From: Calamus simplicifolius
Taxonomy: Eukaryota; Streptophyta; Magnoliopsida; Arecales; Arecaceae
DNA length: 64,000 bases
Reading direction: 5' to 3'
Assembly (NCBI GenBank): GCA_900491605.1
Contig: UESW01003834.1
Coordinates: forward strand, 230,653-294,652
A model generated the notes under the pieces. The model saw only the letters and a program-made list of their open reading frames with translations, was not told the DNA's origin and searched no databases. This document shows, in pieces, positions 1 to 9,380 of this stretch. A program made the translations under genes and the position numbers. Every line of letters begins with the position of its first letter. Within the stretch, counting starts at the first letter, position 1.

Positions 1-360
1 TTCTCAACAAATACATATAAATTTGATTTGTATCTCATACACGTATTCATCCCATGAATATCAATCAAATTTCATACTAATCTTAATTTATTGTTATTTC
101 CACAACAATAACCAATTAGGGACATTTAGAATAATTAATAATATTATTCAAGGATATTATTATATAATAAATATGCAAATTATGATAATAGTAAATGCTC
201 ATAAATATTCAAAATACCATGTCCATACAATAGGCTTAGGGCACTATTACTAACTTTCTATAGACTTGCCCCATTTACAGTATTGGCATCTTGTTTCTAT
301 GGTCCATGGCATAATCGCTACAATCATTTTTTTAAAAAGTCATAATAAAATACAGATGCT
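1..360. other. AT-rich sequence, nothing recognised
   Basis: I see no gene, terminal repeat or protein similarity in this AT-rich stretch. Near 360 the composition changes to the GC-richer, CGGCC/CCGAG-rich sequence typical of the gypsy element that follows. A boundary (truncation or nested insertion) may lie there, but I cannot place it exactly. Confidence 0.4.
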
Positions 361-489
361 GCTTACCAATTCTCGGCACGACCGAGCTACCTCCTTGAGC
401 AGGAAATCTTCATACCTCAGCTGGGCCAAGTCCTATTCCACAAAGACTCGGTATGGCCGAGCACTCCCAGTATGGCTGGGAGCCAAGTG

Positions 490-712
490 ATCTGCAAGCC
501 TTTGGTCGGATTCGGGCAGCTTACAAGCCTCGGCCAGACCAAACGGCGTAAAAGCCTCGATCGGATTCGGGCAGCTTACAAGCCCCGGCCGGACCAAACG
601 ATGTAAAAGCCTCGACCAGATTCGAGCATCTTACAAGCCATAGCCAGACCAAATGACGTAAAATCCTCGACCGAATTTGGGCAGCTTACAAGCCTCAACC
701 GAACCGAGAGAT
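490..712 (+). repeat. 55-bp tandem repeat, about 4 copies
   Basis: The anchor TTCGGGCAGC (with variants) recurs at 511, 566, 621 and 676, an exact 55-bp period. Each unit also contains a CTTACAAGCC block and a GACCAAACG-like block. It lies where gypsy Tat elements often carry tandem spacers between pol and the antisense ORF region. Confidence 0.85.
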
Positions 713-1485
713 CTCCAAACAGTCTCCGAACTTCGGCAGGGCCGAGCAATGTTCCTCGCGCCATGGTGCCACCAGGTATATGCTCTATGGTTCCTAAAGC
801 CTTGTCACACTCGAGTAGCTTCCCGAAGCCTCATCATGCCCGAATGGCTCCCAAAAGCCTCGGCAAAAGCCGAAGTGCATCTCTTATTAACAGAACCTCG
901 GCCAAGACCGAGTGACATATCAGAACCCTCGGCCAAAGCCAAATGGAATTTCTTATTAATCTTTGAAGCCTTGGACAAAGCCGAACGGCCCCGGCGATTC
1001 TGCAGTAACAGCAAGGCCGGTTGATTTCTTAGACATTTTAACGCAACCAATACATCTCATCATACTTTGGCGCAAGTAAGCGATCCCTTTCTCTGCCCAT
1101 CAACAGAGTCGGGCAAGTCTCTCCTTTTTAAGGAAGGACCTACTTAGCCCCTTTTTATCGAGCCCCGCCTATTTGGTGGATTGGTAAGGTCACCCAGGCC
1201 TCCCTCTGACTTGAACAGAGACCAGTGCCTTTTCTGAAGGGGGTCAAACACTATGAAAATGCCTAACGAAGGCGGTGCCACCAAAGCACAGTCAAAGGTT
1301 TACAAGCCGAGCATGACTCGATGAACCTAAAATGGACAAGACTGCATAGTTATGTCAACAAGAAAAGCAGACAGTTGAAAAAGAAAGGAACAAAAAACTT
1401 TCTTTATTCCATTAATCGATGAGAAATACAACCTCAGAAGAGGTATTACAAGCGCACTACAACACAGGAAGTACAAACAGATGAA

Positions 1486-1719
1486 TTAAAAAGCAGCTTT
1501 GGCCTCTGGTGTTGCTGCAGCATCCAAGAAATCAGAGAAATCGTATGACTCCGGTTGAGTCGATGATCCCTTGAACGAACAGGTCAAAAGACCCAAACTG
1601 GGCCAAAGATCTATGGATACCGAGACTGAGGGCTCCTTCCCCCTATCATGGGATGCTGGGCTACTAGCCGCTGCCCAGAGACATAGACAGGGTACCAGCA
1701 GACCAACACCTCCCCTCAT
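1486..1719 (-). CDS. antisense ORF fragment in gypsy element
   Basis: A 77-residue minus-strand frame that ends with an acidic/aromatic tail (SYDFSDFLDAA) just before TTTATT-type sequence at about 1400, which on the minus strand reads as an AATAAAG-like polyadenylation signal. It could be the last exon of an antisense transcript whose earlier exons lie to the right (1759-2025 and 2840-3241). I recognise no domain. It may equally be chance coding in a decayed element. Confidence 0.3.
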   Translation of the reverse strand: MRGGVGLLVPCLCLWAAASSPASHDRGKEPSVSVSIDLWPSLGLLTCSFKGSSTQPESYDFSDFLDAAATPEAKAAF

Positions 1720-1758
1720 GTCAGATCCCTTAGTTCATCCTGTGAGGGGAGAGGATAT

Positions 1759-2025
1759 TCACATAAGCCGTGGGGGGTATGCTTGTCGTACATTTCCTGT
1801 TGCCCCCATGGCGTGCAACAAAAAACACAGAAAGCGCATACGTACGCTCCCCATATGACTTCTGCGGGCCTCCCATGCACTCTCCATATGACCTTCGAGA
1901 ATTCCTCCCTTGAGGACTACCTGCTCTTCAGCAGCTTCTTCATCACCCCAGCTAACTGGGATGAACCAACCTTCAAAGAGAAGGATCGGACTTTCCGCTC
2001 TCAACTTCAATGAAACAGATGGCAT
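1759..2025 (-). CDS. antisense ORF fragment in gypsy element
   Basis: An 88-residue minus-strand frame with an ATG at 2025. It contains an acidic patch (WGDEEAAEEQ) and no domain I recognise. It lies between polypurine tract and spacer of the gypsy element, in the place where Tat-lineage elements carry antisense genes, and is in line with the ORFs at 1486-1719 and 2840-3241. It could be an exon or a relic. Confidence 0.3.
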   Translation of the reverse strand: MPSVSLKLRAESPILLFEGWFIPVSWGDEEAAEEQVVLKGGILEGHMESAWEARRSHMGSVRMRFLCFLLHAMGATGNVRQAYPPRLM

Positions 2026-2839
2026 GGAAACTCTTACAACTTACAGAAAAGAAAGTCTTGGGAGATAGCCTAACACGGCCCGCTCCTTCCCATTTTATAG
2101 GTAAACGGACCAGGAGCAGCTATTAAAGCATAAAGCCCCGGGAATTCAAAACACCCTGGCCACACCGCTACGTAGCGTCTCAGGATGAAAAGAGTGCTTT
2201 TCAATGCGCACCAAACGCATTTCCCAGGCCATGACGCACGGCAAAAGATTTTCCTCTGATCTCGAATCAAGAGTCTTAAATGCAGGAGATCATCTGTCAG
2301 GTCCTTGAGATACGGTCAGGTCTGGAAAATCACCTTATGAAAATGATGCCCTCCAATGGCAATCAAGTGCTTATCTCGTACGTTAAAAAGACCGCATTGG
2401 AAAAGGCCAATGGGATAAATGCCCTACGCAAAAAAACAAAGCATCCTTGGGAAAACCACAAACCCACTCGGGCAAAAAACAAAATGGATTCTCATGGACC
2501 GAACCATCCGCCAAATCTCAGCCGAAGCACTCATGCAGTTTTTGGTCACCGAACCATCTTATGCCTCGGCCAAACAAGCCAATCCCTTGCTTCGAGTCGA
2601 CAGAACTATCTGCCTAGTCTCAGCCCCGGCCGAGACATCTACCATGGATCTAGTTGAACTATCTATTATGTTTCGGCCTAAGCCAAGACATCGCTTTGCT
2701 TTGACTCAAAGCTGGAATAGTCTCCTTACATCAGGAAAACTGAGGTGTCTCTTTTTGATTCGGTAAAAACCAAATATTTTCTTATCCTCCGGTCCAAACT
2801 GAGGTAGCTACACTCGCCCCAACGCTAGCGGGACGCTCC

Positions 2840-3241
2840 TTATGCTTCGGCAAAGCTGAGTGATATACTACACTCCAACTGGAACTTACGAGTTCCCCTT
2901 ACTTGGCTAAAACGGGGGCACCATACTTTAGTCTCTCCCCATGATGCAAGCTTAGCTCGGCGGTGAGAATAGCAACCTGTTGCTGGAGAGTCGTCACCTG
3001 CCCCTCCAGCCGACTGTTGATCCGACGAAGGAGCTCGTGCTCCCTCGTGGAGATGACCAAGTACTCTTCGACCATCCTCCGGAGTTGGTCGTGGCCCGTG
3101 AGCATCGACAACAGGTCCTCCCTGTCGATAGTCATCGGAATACAGCTCCAATGGAAGCCCCCTCGCGGAGGAACCTGCCCCCGTGGCTATTATCGTCATC
3201 ATTTGGTGCTCCAGTAGACCCTCTTCATTTTCAGAATCCAT
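2840..3241 (-). pseudogene. antisense ORF relic with coiled-coil segment
   Basis: Two overlapping minus-strand frames cover this segment: one starts at 3241 (133 residues) and one at 3135 (78 residues, ending at 2899). The shorter frame is strongly heptad-like (residues about 20-60, with LLRRIN, LEGQVTTLQQQ and ILTAEL), as expected for a coiled coil. The two frames overlap out of phase, so a frameshift or an intron probably separates an N-terminal part from the coiled coil. It lies 0.5 kb upstream of the polypurine tract, in antisense, like the antisense ORF of the second Tat element at 58.6-61.4 kb, which also ends in coiled coil. The function is unknown. Confidence 0.4.
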
Positions 3242-3700
3242 CCTACTATTCTAAATCTCGGGAGATCAACAAGAGAAGCGATTAACGATGGCATCCTCCT
3301 ATTCGTATTTAAACTACTTCTGGCAGGTATTTCGATCGCCGGAGCTATCAATTCCAACGTAAACTCGCCACGCATCACCGCCCCAGCGGATGCTTGTAGG
3401 AAACAAAGAGTTGCGCCCCCTCGCCGAGGAAGATCAATAAATAGCAACGAGGCGTCCGAGAGGCGCCCCCATCTTGGGATCAGAATCCCTTCGATTTGCC
3501 GAACTCCTTCAAATTAAATATCCTCGAAATAACATAGAAAAGAGGAAAAAGGCTACATACAGAGGAACCCTGTAATGGCGACAGACCCTATCCTGATCAT
3601 CTAGGGTTATCTCAGAGGCAACATCACCTTGACCGCTCATATTGGTCGAATGAGGTCATACTGAAATCCTACTCCCTATATCCGAATTTATACTTTGGAC

Positions 3701-3716
3701 TAGGGAGTGGGGGGCA
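3701..3716 (+). other. polypurine tract of gypsy element
   Basis: TAGGGAGTGGGGGGCA lies directly before the TGTGATGAGG start of the 3' LTR. This is the plus-strand primer site for reverse transcription and fixes the element orientation as plus. The same pattern is seen at 61417-61430 and, on the minus strand, at 63968-63981. Confidence 0.8.
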
Positions 3717-3885
3717 TGTGATGAGGGGTAAAATCGTTATTGCATTATTGATCGCTCACATCCGCGATGAGGTCGTGCCCAATCCAAGCACCCTGCTTTC
3801 CAGCTGGCCAACTGGCGTGATATTCTAGTGATAAGATCAAATCGATATTGATAAAGTCGGATCACCCTGACAACCTGGACCACCC

Positions 3886-4040
3886 TTATGCTTCGGCCAT
3901 CTGAGCCGAGCTATCCTTATTCCTCGGTAATCCGATCTATCCTTATGCTTCGGCCATCTGAGCCAAGTCATCCTTATTCTTCGGTCGAACCGATCCATCC
4001 TTATTCCTCGGACATTTGAGCCGATCCATTTTATACATCG
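3886..4040 (+). repeat. U3 imperfect tandem repeats
   Basis: Repeated ATCCTTATGCTTCGGCCAT / ATCCTTATTCCTCGG blocks recur about every 35 bp, alternating GCTTCGGCCATCTGAGCC and TTCCTCGG forms. U3 repeats of this sort often hold enhancer elements; function is not shown here. Confidence 0.6.
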
Positions 4041-4340
4041 AAAAACCAAGCTATTCCTCGTCTAGGCCAACCACGGCGTTCAAAATACCTCTACGGAATC
4101 CAGCACGGGAGAGTCCATATTTGCTGAAACTGAAGAAGATTCTAAACAGAGAATCATACCCAGGAGTGGCCTAGAGCCTATGCAATTATGGGATCCCAAG
4201 GCATCAGCCAGCTATCCCAGCCGTCGATCTTCTAACTGACAAGATACAGATCCTACCGATTTTGTAACAAATTCTATTTAAATCCGTTTCATATCATAAC
4301 AACTTTCGACCCCACGATGCGCCCAGAGAGTCAAGTGATC

Positions 4341-4350
4341 CTCTATAAAT
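4341..4350 (+). promoter_or_regulatory. TATA-like box in gypsy LTR
   Basis: CTCTATAAAT is about 625 bp into the LTR and is followed by a likely R/U5 region. It is a plausible core promoter by position and sequence only. Confidence 0.45.
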
Positions 4351-4678
4351 ATTATAACACTTCAACTTCTCAGGTACGTACAAATCAACCTACAAAAACT
4401 TTCATACTTTTCCTTGGCTTGACAGAATCGATTACTCCATTAGAGCTCCGATCGAGAGCTTGGGGAAAGATTCTTCTGTGAAAAGTCTTCTCCTCACATC
4501 TGCTTGCTGTGAATCTCCACTGACTTGGACGTTGGAGGGTCTCCAGCAGAGGGCAACCCCAAGAAAATCCTCTGCGAGCGCAGACTATCTTGCAGGTTAC
4601 ACCCCGGATGTTGAGATCGGAGTTCGGATCCGGAGCCAGAAGTGCACTCGAGTCGGAGAACGGATTTTCGTGGTAACA

Positions 4679-5656
4679 GTACCCATTATGATTGTGTGGT
4701 CCGTCCAGTACTTAGATTTAGAATTAGTTTAAAGAAAGAGCTCATATGATGATGGTGATGTGATAAAAGTCGTGACATAGGAGAAGAAACTAGTGTCGAC
4801 TGAGAAAAAAAGATAGGAAGGGGTAAGAGCAGTTATTGGTATGGTTGAAACGAGAATATGAATAGTAAAAAGAAAGAGTCTACATACCTAATCCTCCTTA
4901 TAACTTGATTCCTATTCTACATGAAATTAGAATCCATCTAAGCAAACCATTAGAATTCGAATCAATGATTTCGATTCTTATTCTAGGGTTTCGTTTTTAT
5001 GAATCAAACGAACCCTAGATTTTGTTGGTAGAAACTATAGAAAATGCTTTGCTAAGAAAATTATAGATAATTCTCAAATATAATACAAAGAAAAAGTATT
5101 GCTGCATCATGCGCAGTGCAAAACAAACATGTGCGGTGATTGGCATGCGGCGCATGCGCCCATGCATGCAAAGAATAAGAATGTCTTTTTTACTTTGGGC
5201 ACACGTGTGCCATGGCAATTACCGTATGTGGTGCAGTTTCTACTACACCTCATACAAATACTAAAAAACCTAGAGGCCCAGCAAAGCCCAATTTTAACCA
5301 TTTTTTTTTTGCCAAATTAGAAAAAAATTTATACACCACTCCAGCAGCATGACTTGTACTGGGTCTATTGATTCGTTCATATGCAAACTTGTATGTCAGT
5401 GATGCAGACTTCATAAACAAATTTTTTGATATGAATTTGCACATGAATAAATTATCGCCCTCAATACATGCCATGCTACATCAGAGCCATGGACAAAGAC
5501 TTTTCCTCGCCAAATTTTACTTGCACGTCCTTTCGGACCAGCTCCGACCCAACAACACAAGGCTAGAACAACCCAAACAAACCAACTCGTCACCGCCACC
5601 TTCGCGGCAGAGAAAGGGAGCATAAAGAGAGAGAAAAAAAAGGAAGCAACGTCGAG
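4679..5656. other. Sequence upstream of SAR1 pseudogene, no gene seen
   Basis: No convincing coding region or repeat boundary. The last 100 bp become purine-rich (GAGAGAGAAAAAAAAGG), like a plant 5' UTR, and lead into the SAR1-like exon 1 copies. Short frames here are low-complexity or antisense shadows. Confidence 0.4.
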
Positions 5657-5697
5657 AGAGACCTCTGCGAGTGAAGAGGAAAGGGCGAAGCAGAGAG

Positions 5698-5766
5698 ATG
5701 TTCCTCGTGGAATGGCTGTAGGGGATCCTGCCGATGCTGGGGCTAGCGACAAAGGAGGCAAAAAGT
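5698..5766 (+). pseudogene. SAR1-like exon 1, copy A
   Basis: It starts MFLVEWL, then a TAG, then GILPMLGLATKEAK. This matches the amphipathic N-terminal helix of SAR1 that inserts into the membrane. A stop replaces the aromatic residue expected after the second hydrophobic pair. It is followed at once by the first ~55 bp of the LTR element. Confidence 0.75.
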
Positions 5767-5857
5767 GTTGAAAAAAGTTTTTAAAAAAGAAATAAAAAAG
5801 GGCTCCACGCGAGCATTTAGAGACCTCTGCGAGTGAAGAGGAAAGAGCGAGGCAGAG

Positions 5858-5922
5858 ATGTTCCTCGTGGAATGGTAGGGGATCCTGGCGATGCTGGAGC
5901 TGTCGACGAAGGAGGTAAAAAT
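5858..5922 (+). pseudogene. SAR1-like exon 1, copy B
   Basis: A second copy of the same exon start (MFLVEW, stop, GILAMLELSTKEVK). It lacks one codon relative to copy A and is interrupted at the following Ile codon by the LTR element beginning at 5923. Confidence 0.75.
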
Positions 5923-6484
5923 TGTTGAAAAATGTTTTTTTAAAAAAATAAAAAAAAAGGACCCATGTGAGCATTAAAAAAATAAAAAAAATATTAAATG
6001 CTCGCATGGATCTAAGCTCGCAAACGTTCAGTAACAATCCAAACAATTAATTTATTAATTCATTTCTGATTTAATTTGAGGGCTCTTTAGGCCATTATGA
6101 AGTAAGTCGTTAAAGCGTTTATGGACTAAGGCTATATACACGAACTCAAAGATTCAAAATGTAGAAGAATAATTTTGAGTAGCCTTAATCTTATTTTATT
6201 TTTAATTTTTATTAATCTTTTCTTGAGCATCTGAAGGTAATCATTGGGTTTGCACCTTCACACGATTGTGCTCGTAGAAGAATCGGGTCGAGCCGGATCG
6301 TTATACCTTAGGGACAGATCGCCATGAAAGGACAAAAATCTTATCCTTATGGCAGTGTCTAACACGTCTCGGTCCTGGTTTGATCTTTTATTTTTTACTT
6401 TATTTATTCATTTAAATTTTTATATTATATTTCTAGCAATTTCTAGAAAAGGATTTTTTGCAAGATCAAAAATATTTTTCAACA
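5923..6484 (+). repeat. left LTR of small LTR element
   Basis: It starts TGTTGAAAAATG and ends TTTTTCAACA (562 bp). It contains the blocks CATCTGAAGGTAATCATT and CAGATCGCCATG, shared with the right repeat. Confidence 0.7.
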
Positions 6485-8467
6485 GCTAAGGATCAGATTT
6501 TCCTTTTCTATAAATTGCTAGATTTTTTTATTATAAGTTATTTTTAAAAAAATATTCTTTTGAGTATGTATATTTTGTATGAATATATAATGTACATTTA
6601 TAGACATACATATGCATATGCATACTAGACAGACATATATACCGACACATATATTCATAGATATGTATTCAAGCAAAAGAATCCTTATGTAATTATATAT
6701 ATGAATATATATTCATGTGGAGACGTGCGGATAGATACATGCATAATTAAATTTTTAGTGCATGCTATATATATATTAATAGTACCACTTGCCTAGCAAT
6801 GATAAATAAGCTCCTCTCAACTCACCAGTTGCTATACATTCTAACCATGAATTTTTGGGTCAAAAATATTGCTAATGACTCCAAAGCATCGGGAATATTT
6901 TATGGGTTGAAGAACATCTTGTTTCATTCCATTCCAGGTCAGGAGATACGTTTTTTGAATCCTTCTTTTGATGAATGTTGTGCACCCATGACTGCACAAA
7001 GTTTAGATATTTAAGTCGATCATGTGACTTTCTTTAGGCATAACATTGCTGCTTTCCAAAATTAGATCCCTTATTACAAGATCTGATGGAGCATATTCAG
7101 TGGTATTTATGTTTGTATCATTGAAATTTAGACATCCAGGCTCTGAAGCGTTTTAGTCATCGAGCTTCAATGCAATACGGTTTAGAAAAGCAAAACTATA
7201 GCTTTCCTATCTTTTCAAATTTGAGACAATGGTTTAAGATCTGAAAAGAGAGAAAAAAAAGAAAAAAGTGCAAGTGTCTTTTTAATGCTTGTCTTGAGTT
7301 TTGTAAGTAAACCTAAAATAATTTTTATTGGCATAAAATTGGGATGGTAGTAGCATGTATGCTTCTGTCAATAGAATGTAGTCTTGCTTTATACATCACT
7401 TATCACAGCTATAAAACTTGAAAATTTCTATGATATACACATGTATATATAGGTATTATATATATTATATGTGCGTACATACATGCATGCACTTGTGCAC
7501 ATGATATATGCGTGCTTGTAAGTAGATGTATTTTCACATCATTTTATTATTTTACTTTCAAGTGCAGCTATTATATAAATGCAAAAGTCTTCTTATTCTA
7601 GATAAGTATTTTCTATTATAATGGCCATTGAGAGATTACACAATGTTTTATCTTGTTTCAGTTTGAAAGTTGTGATCTCCTTTAGTTATATTTTTATGTA
7701 TGGCTTTATCTTGAATATCAAGCATTGCCAAACCATATACGGCTTCATCATAAGTCTATATGACAAATAAAAAAATATTATTTCCTTGGTTGTCAATCCA
7801 AGAAGAATTTGGCAAATCAATTAACCAATGGATTATCTAGCAGTGGAGTCCTAGATTCATCGAGGGAGATAGGGCTTAAGCCCATTATTTGGTCACCAGC
7901 AGTGGATACTCAATCTCTGTGATTGGAGATCCCATGAATGAGGTTCAATATATGAATGAGGTTCAATGTGGTAGAAACGAAGCTGATTGAGTGATCTTGT
8001 TAGAGCACAAACTTTGAAAAAATTTTCAATCCATCCTTATGATGAGTGCTCTTATAAAGTGACTAAGTAAATTTGTGTAAGGTTGAGTCATATTCTTAAT
8101 GGATCCGAGGTAGGTTATCTACAGGGTATTAGTTACAAATACCCTTGGAGGATTCACCTATATAAGAATCATCATATTAGGCCGTGACTAAAGGTTTAGG
8201 CTAATCTTAAAGAATTCTCATGAAAAATCAAAGTACTAAGCGCAAGGCCTTTAATATGCACTGACCGCGTAAACCCAATTGATGCATACTGTATGTGATT
8301 AGTAGAAGCCTGAGTCAAGGACCTAGTTCAAGGTCTAATCCTTCAGGTGTATACAATCAACACTAAGTGAGGTTCAAGTCCACAGAACACCTCACCATTG
8401 CGTAGTATAAGATGCTCTAAAATTTTTTATATTTATTTATTTTTTAAAAAAAACTTTTATGAAGGAT

Positions 8468-9074
8468 TATTAAAATAGTTTTAAAAAAATAAAAAAAGGG
8501 CCCACGCGAGCAGCGAGCGTTGACATGAGACTTAGGCTCAACGCTCGACGTGAGCAAAATGCTCGCTGCCAGAGAGCGTTTTGCGCATTCGAGTTCGTGA
8601 ACGAATGTTTAGGAACAATCCAATCAATTAATTTATTAATTTATTTTCTGATTTAATTTGGGGCTAATGGCTATCAGGCCTTTAAGGTCATTATGGGCTA
8701 AGCCGTTAGAGCTTTTATGGGCTAAGGCTATATATAGGGATTCAAATATTCAAGATATAGAAAATGGTTTTGAGTAGCCTATGAGTTTTTTTTATCTAAT
8801 TTTATTTTTAATTTTTGTTAATCTTTTCTTAGGCATCTGAAGGTAATCATTAGATTTGCGCCTCCATATGCATAGTAGGAGGATCGGGTCGAGCTGTGTT
8901 GTACCTTAAGAACAGATCGTCAATAACCTACATAAAGGGACTAAAAATCTGATTCTTATATGCATCGGTTCTGATTTGATTTTTAATTTTTAATTTTATT
9001 TATATATTTAAATTTATATATTATTTTTAACAATATCTAGAAAGAAAAAAAAAAGATCAAAATACTTTTCAACA
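8468..9074 (+). repeat. right LTR of small LTR element
   Basis: Imperfect copy of the left LTR, with the same blocks GATTTAATTTG, GGCTAAGGCTATATA and CATCTGAAGGTAATCATT, ending CTTTTCAACA. It has an additional GC-rich palindromic segment near 8505-8590 (GAGCGTTGACATGAG...CTCAACGCTC). The start is decayed, so 8468 is approximate. Confidence 0.65.
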
Positions 9075-9075
9075 G

Positions 9076-9135
9076 TTTCGCCTGAACGTCGACAACGCCG
9101 GCAAGACCACCATGCTCCACATGCTCAAAGATGAG
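9076..9135 (+). pseudogene. SAR1-like P-loop exon part
   Basis: Reads FRLNVDNAGKTTMLHMLKDE. The GxxxxGK[ST] loop is altered at its first Gly (N in NVDNAGKTT in place of G), while NAGKTT is kept. A GT donor follows (GAG then GTCAAG). Confidence 0.8.
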
Positions 9136-9252
9136 GTCAAGTCTAGTCCTCCTTCTCGTCTTCTTTTCTTTTTGCTATAAGAAAAAATAAATTTGTCTAG
9201 TGATTTTAGTGGAGGATTTTTGATTTTTTTTTAATCCATTTGGGGAGCAGAG

Positions 9253-9380
9253 AGGTTGGGGCAGCACCAAGAGACGATCCGACGTCGGAGGAACTGGTGA
9301 TCGGGAAGATCAAGTTCACGGCGTTCGATTTGGGAGGGCACCGGATGGTCCGCATGGTCTGGAGAGGCTATTACACCAAG
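9253..9380 (+). pseudogene. SAR1-like switch I/II exon
   Basis: After an AG acceptor the frame begins RLGQHQ, loses frame by one base near 9285, then reads PTSEELVIGKIKF and AFDLGGH, the switch I and G3 (DxxG) motifs, and ends at YYTK followed by GTAACT, a good donor. Confidence 0.85.

Larger units (their letters stand above)
361..4678 (+). mobile_element. 3' part of a Tat-like Ty3/gypsy element
   Basis: The right side has the order expected downstream of pol in Tat-lineage gypsy elements: a tandem-repeat spacer (490-712), a region with antisense ORFs (about 1390-3250), a G-rich polypurine tract (3701-3716) and a 3' LTR (3717-4678). No gag or pol is visible, so the element is truncated at its 5' side or continues beyond the window. 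The left limit near 360 is judged only from a change in base composition. The flank after the LTR is GTACC; the matching 5' target duplication is not in the window. Assignment to Tat rests on layout and on resemblance to the better preserved Tat element at 51.75-62.09 kb, not on a protein domain. Confidence 0.6.
3717..4678 (+). repeat. 3' LTR of gypsy element (962 bp)
   Basis: It starts TGTGATGAGG immediately after the polypurine tract and ends ...TGGTAACA, giving the canonical TG...CA limits. The U3 part holds imperfect repeats (3886-4040) and the TATA-like CTCTATAAAT at 4341. The downstream third (GACTTGGACGTTGGAGGG...) resembles the R/U5 part of the Tat LTR at 52.27-52.41 kb. Confidence 0.75.
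5657..5980 (+). repeat. 162-bp tandem duplication covering SAR1 exon 1
   Basis: The block starting AGAGACCTCTGCGAGTG at 5657 recurs at 5819, offset 162 bp. Each copy contains the 5' UTR, the start codon and about 60 bp of SAR1-like coding sequence, and then the first bases of the LTR element (TGTTGAAAAA...). The duplication therefore happened after the LTR element had inserted. Confidence 0.8.
5923..9074 (+). mobile_element. non-autonomous LTR element inside SAR1 exon 1
   Basis: Two direct repeats, 5923-6484 and about 8468-9074, both end in TTTTCAACA, and the first begins TGTTGAAAAA, so they form LTRs with a matching inverted end (TGTTGAAAA...TTTTCAACA). Between them lie about 2 kb without any gag or pol frame, so the unit looks like a LARD/TRIM-type passenger that needs proteins from elsewhere. 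The sequence after the left LTR (AAGGATCAGA) only weakly resembles an initiator-Met primer site (TGGTATCAGA). The flanks do not show a clear target duplication (AAAAT/AAAAG on the left, GTTTC on the right). Reading the host sequence on both sides restores the SAR1 frame order, which supports insertion into the exon. Confidence 0.65.

Noticed and set aside
1..360. Small ORFs at the left edge
   Set aside because: AT-rich, Ile/Tyr/Asn-dominated frames without domain content.
5411..6046. 211-residue minus-strand ORF
   Set aside because: It is the antisense shadow of the duplicated SAR1 exon 1 and of A/T runs in the LTR element; its repeats (LCFALSSSLAEVS) mirror the 162-bp duplication.
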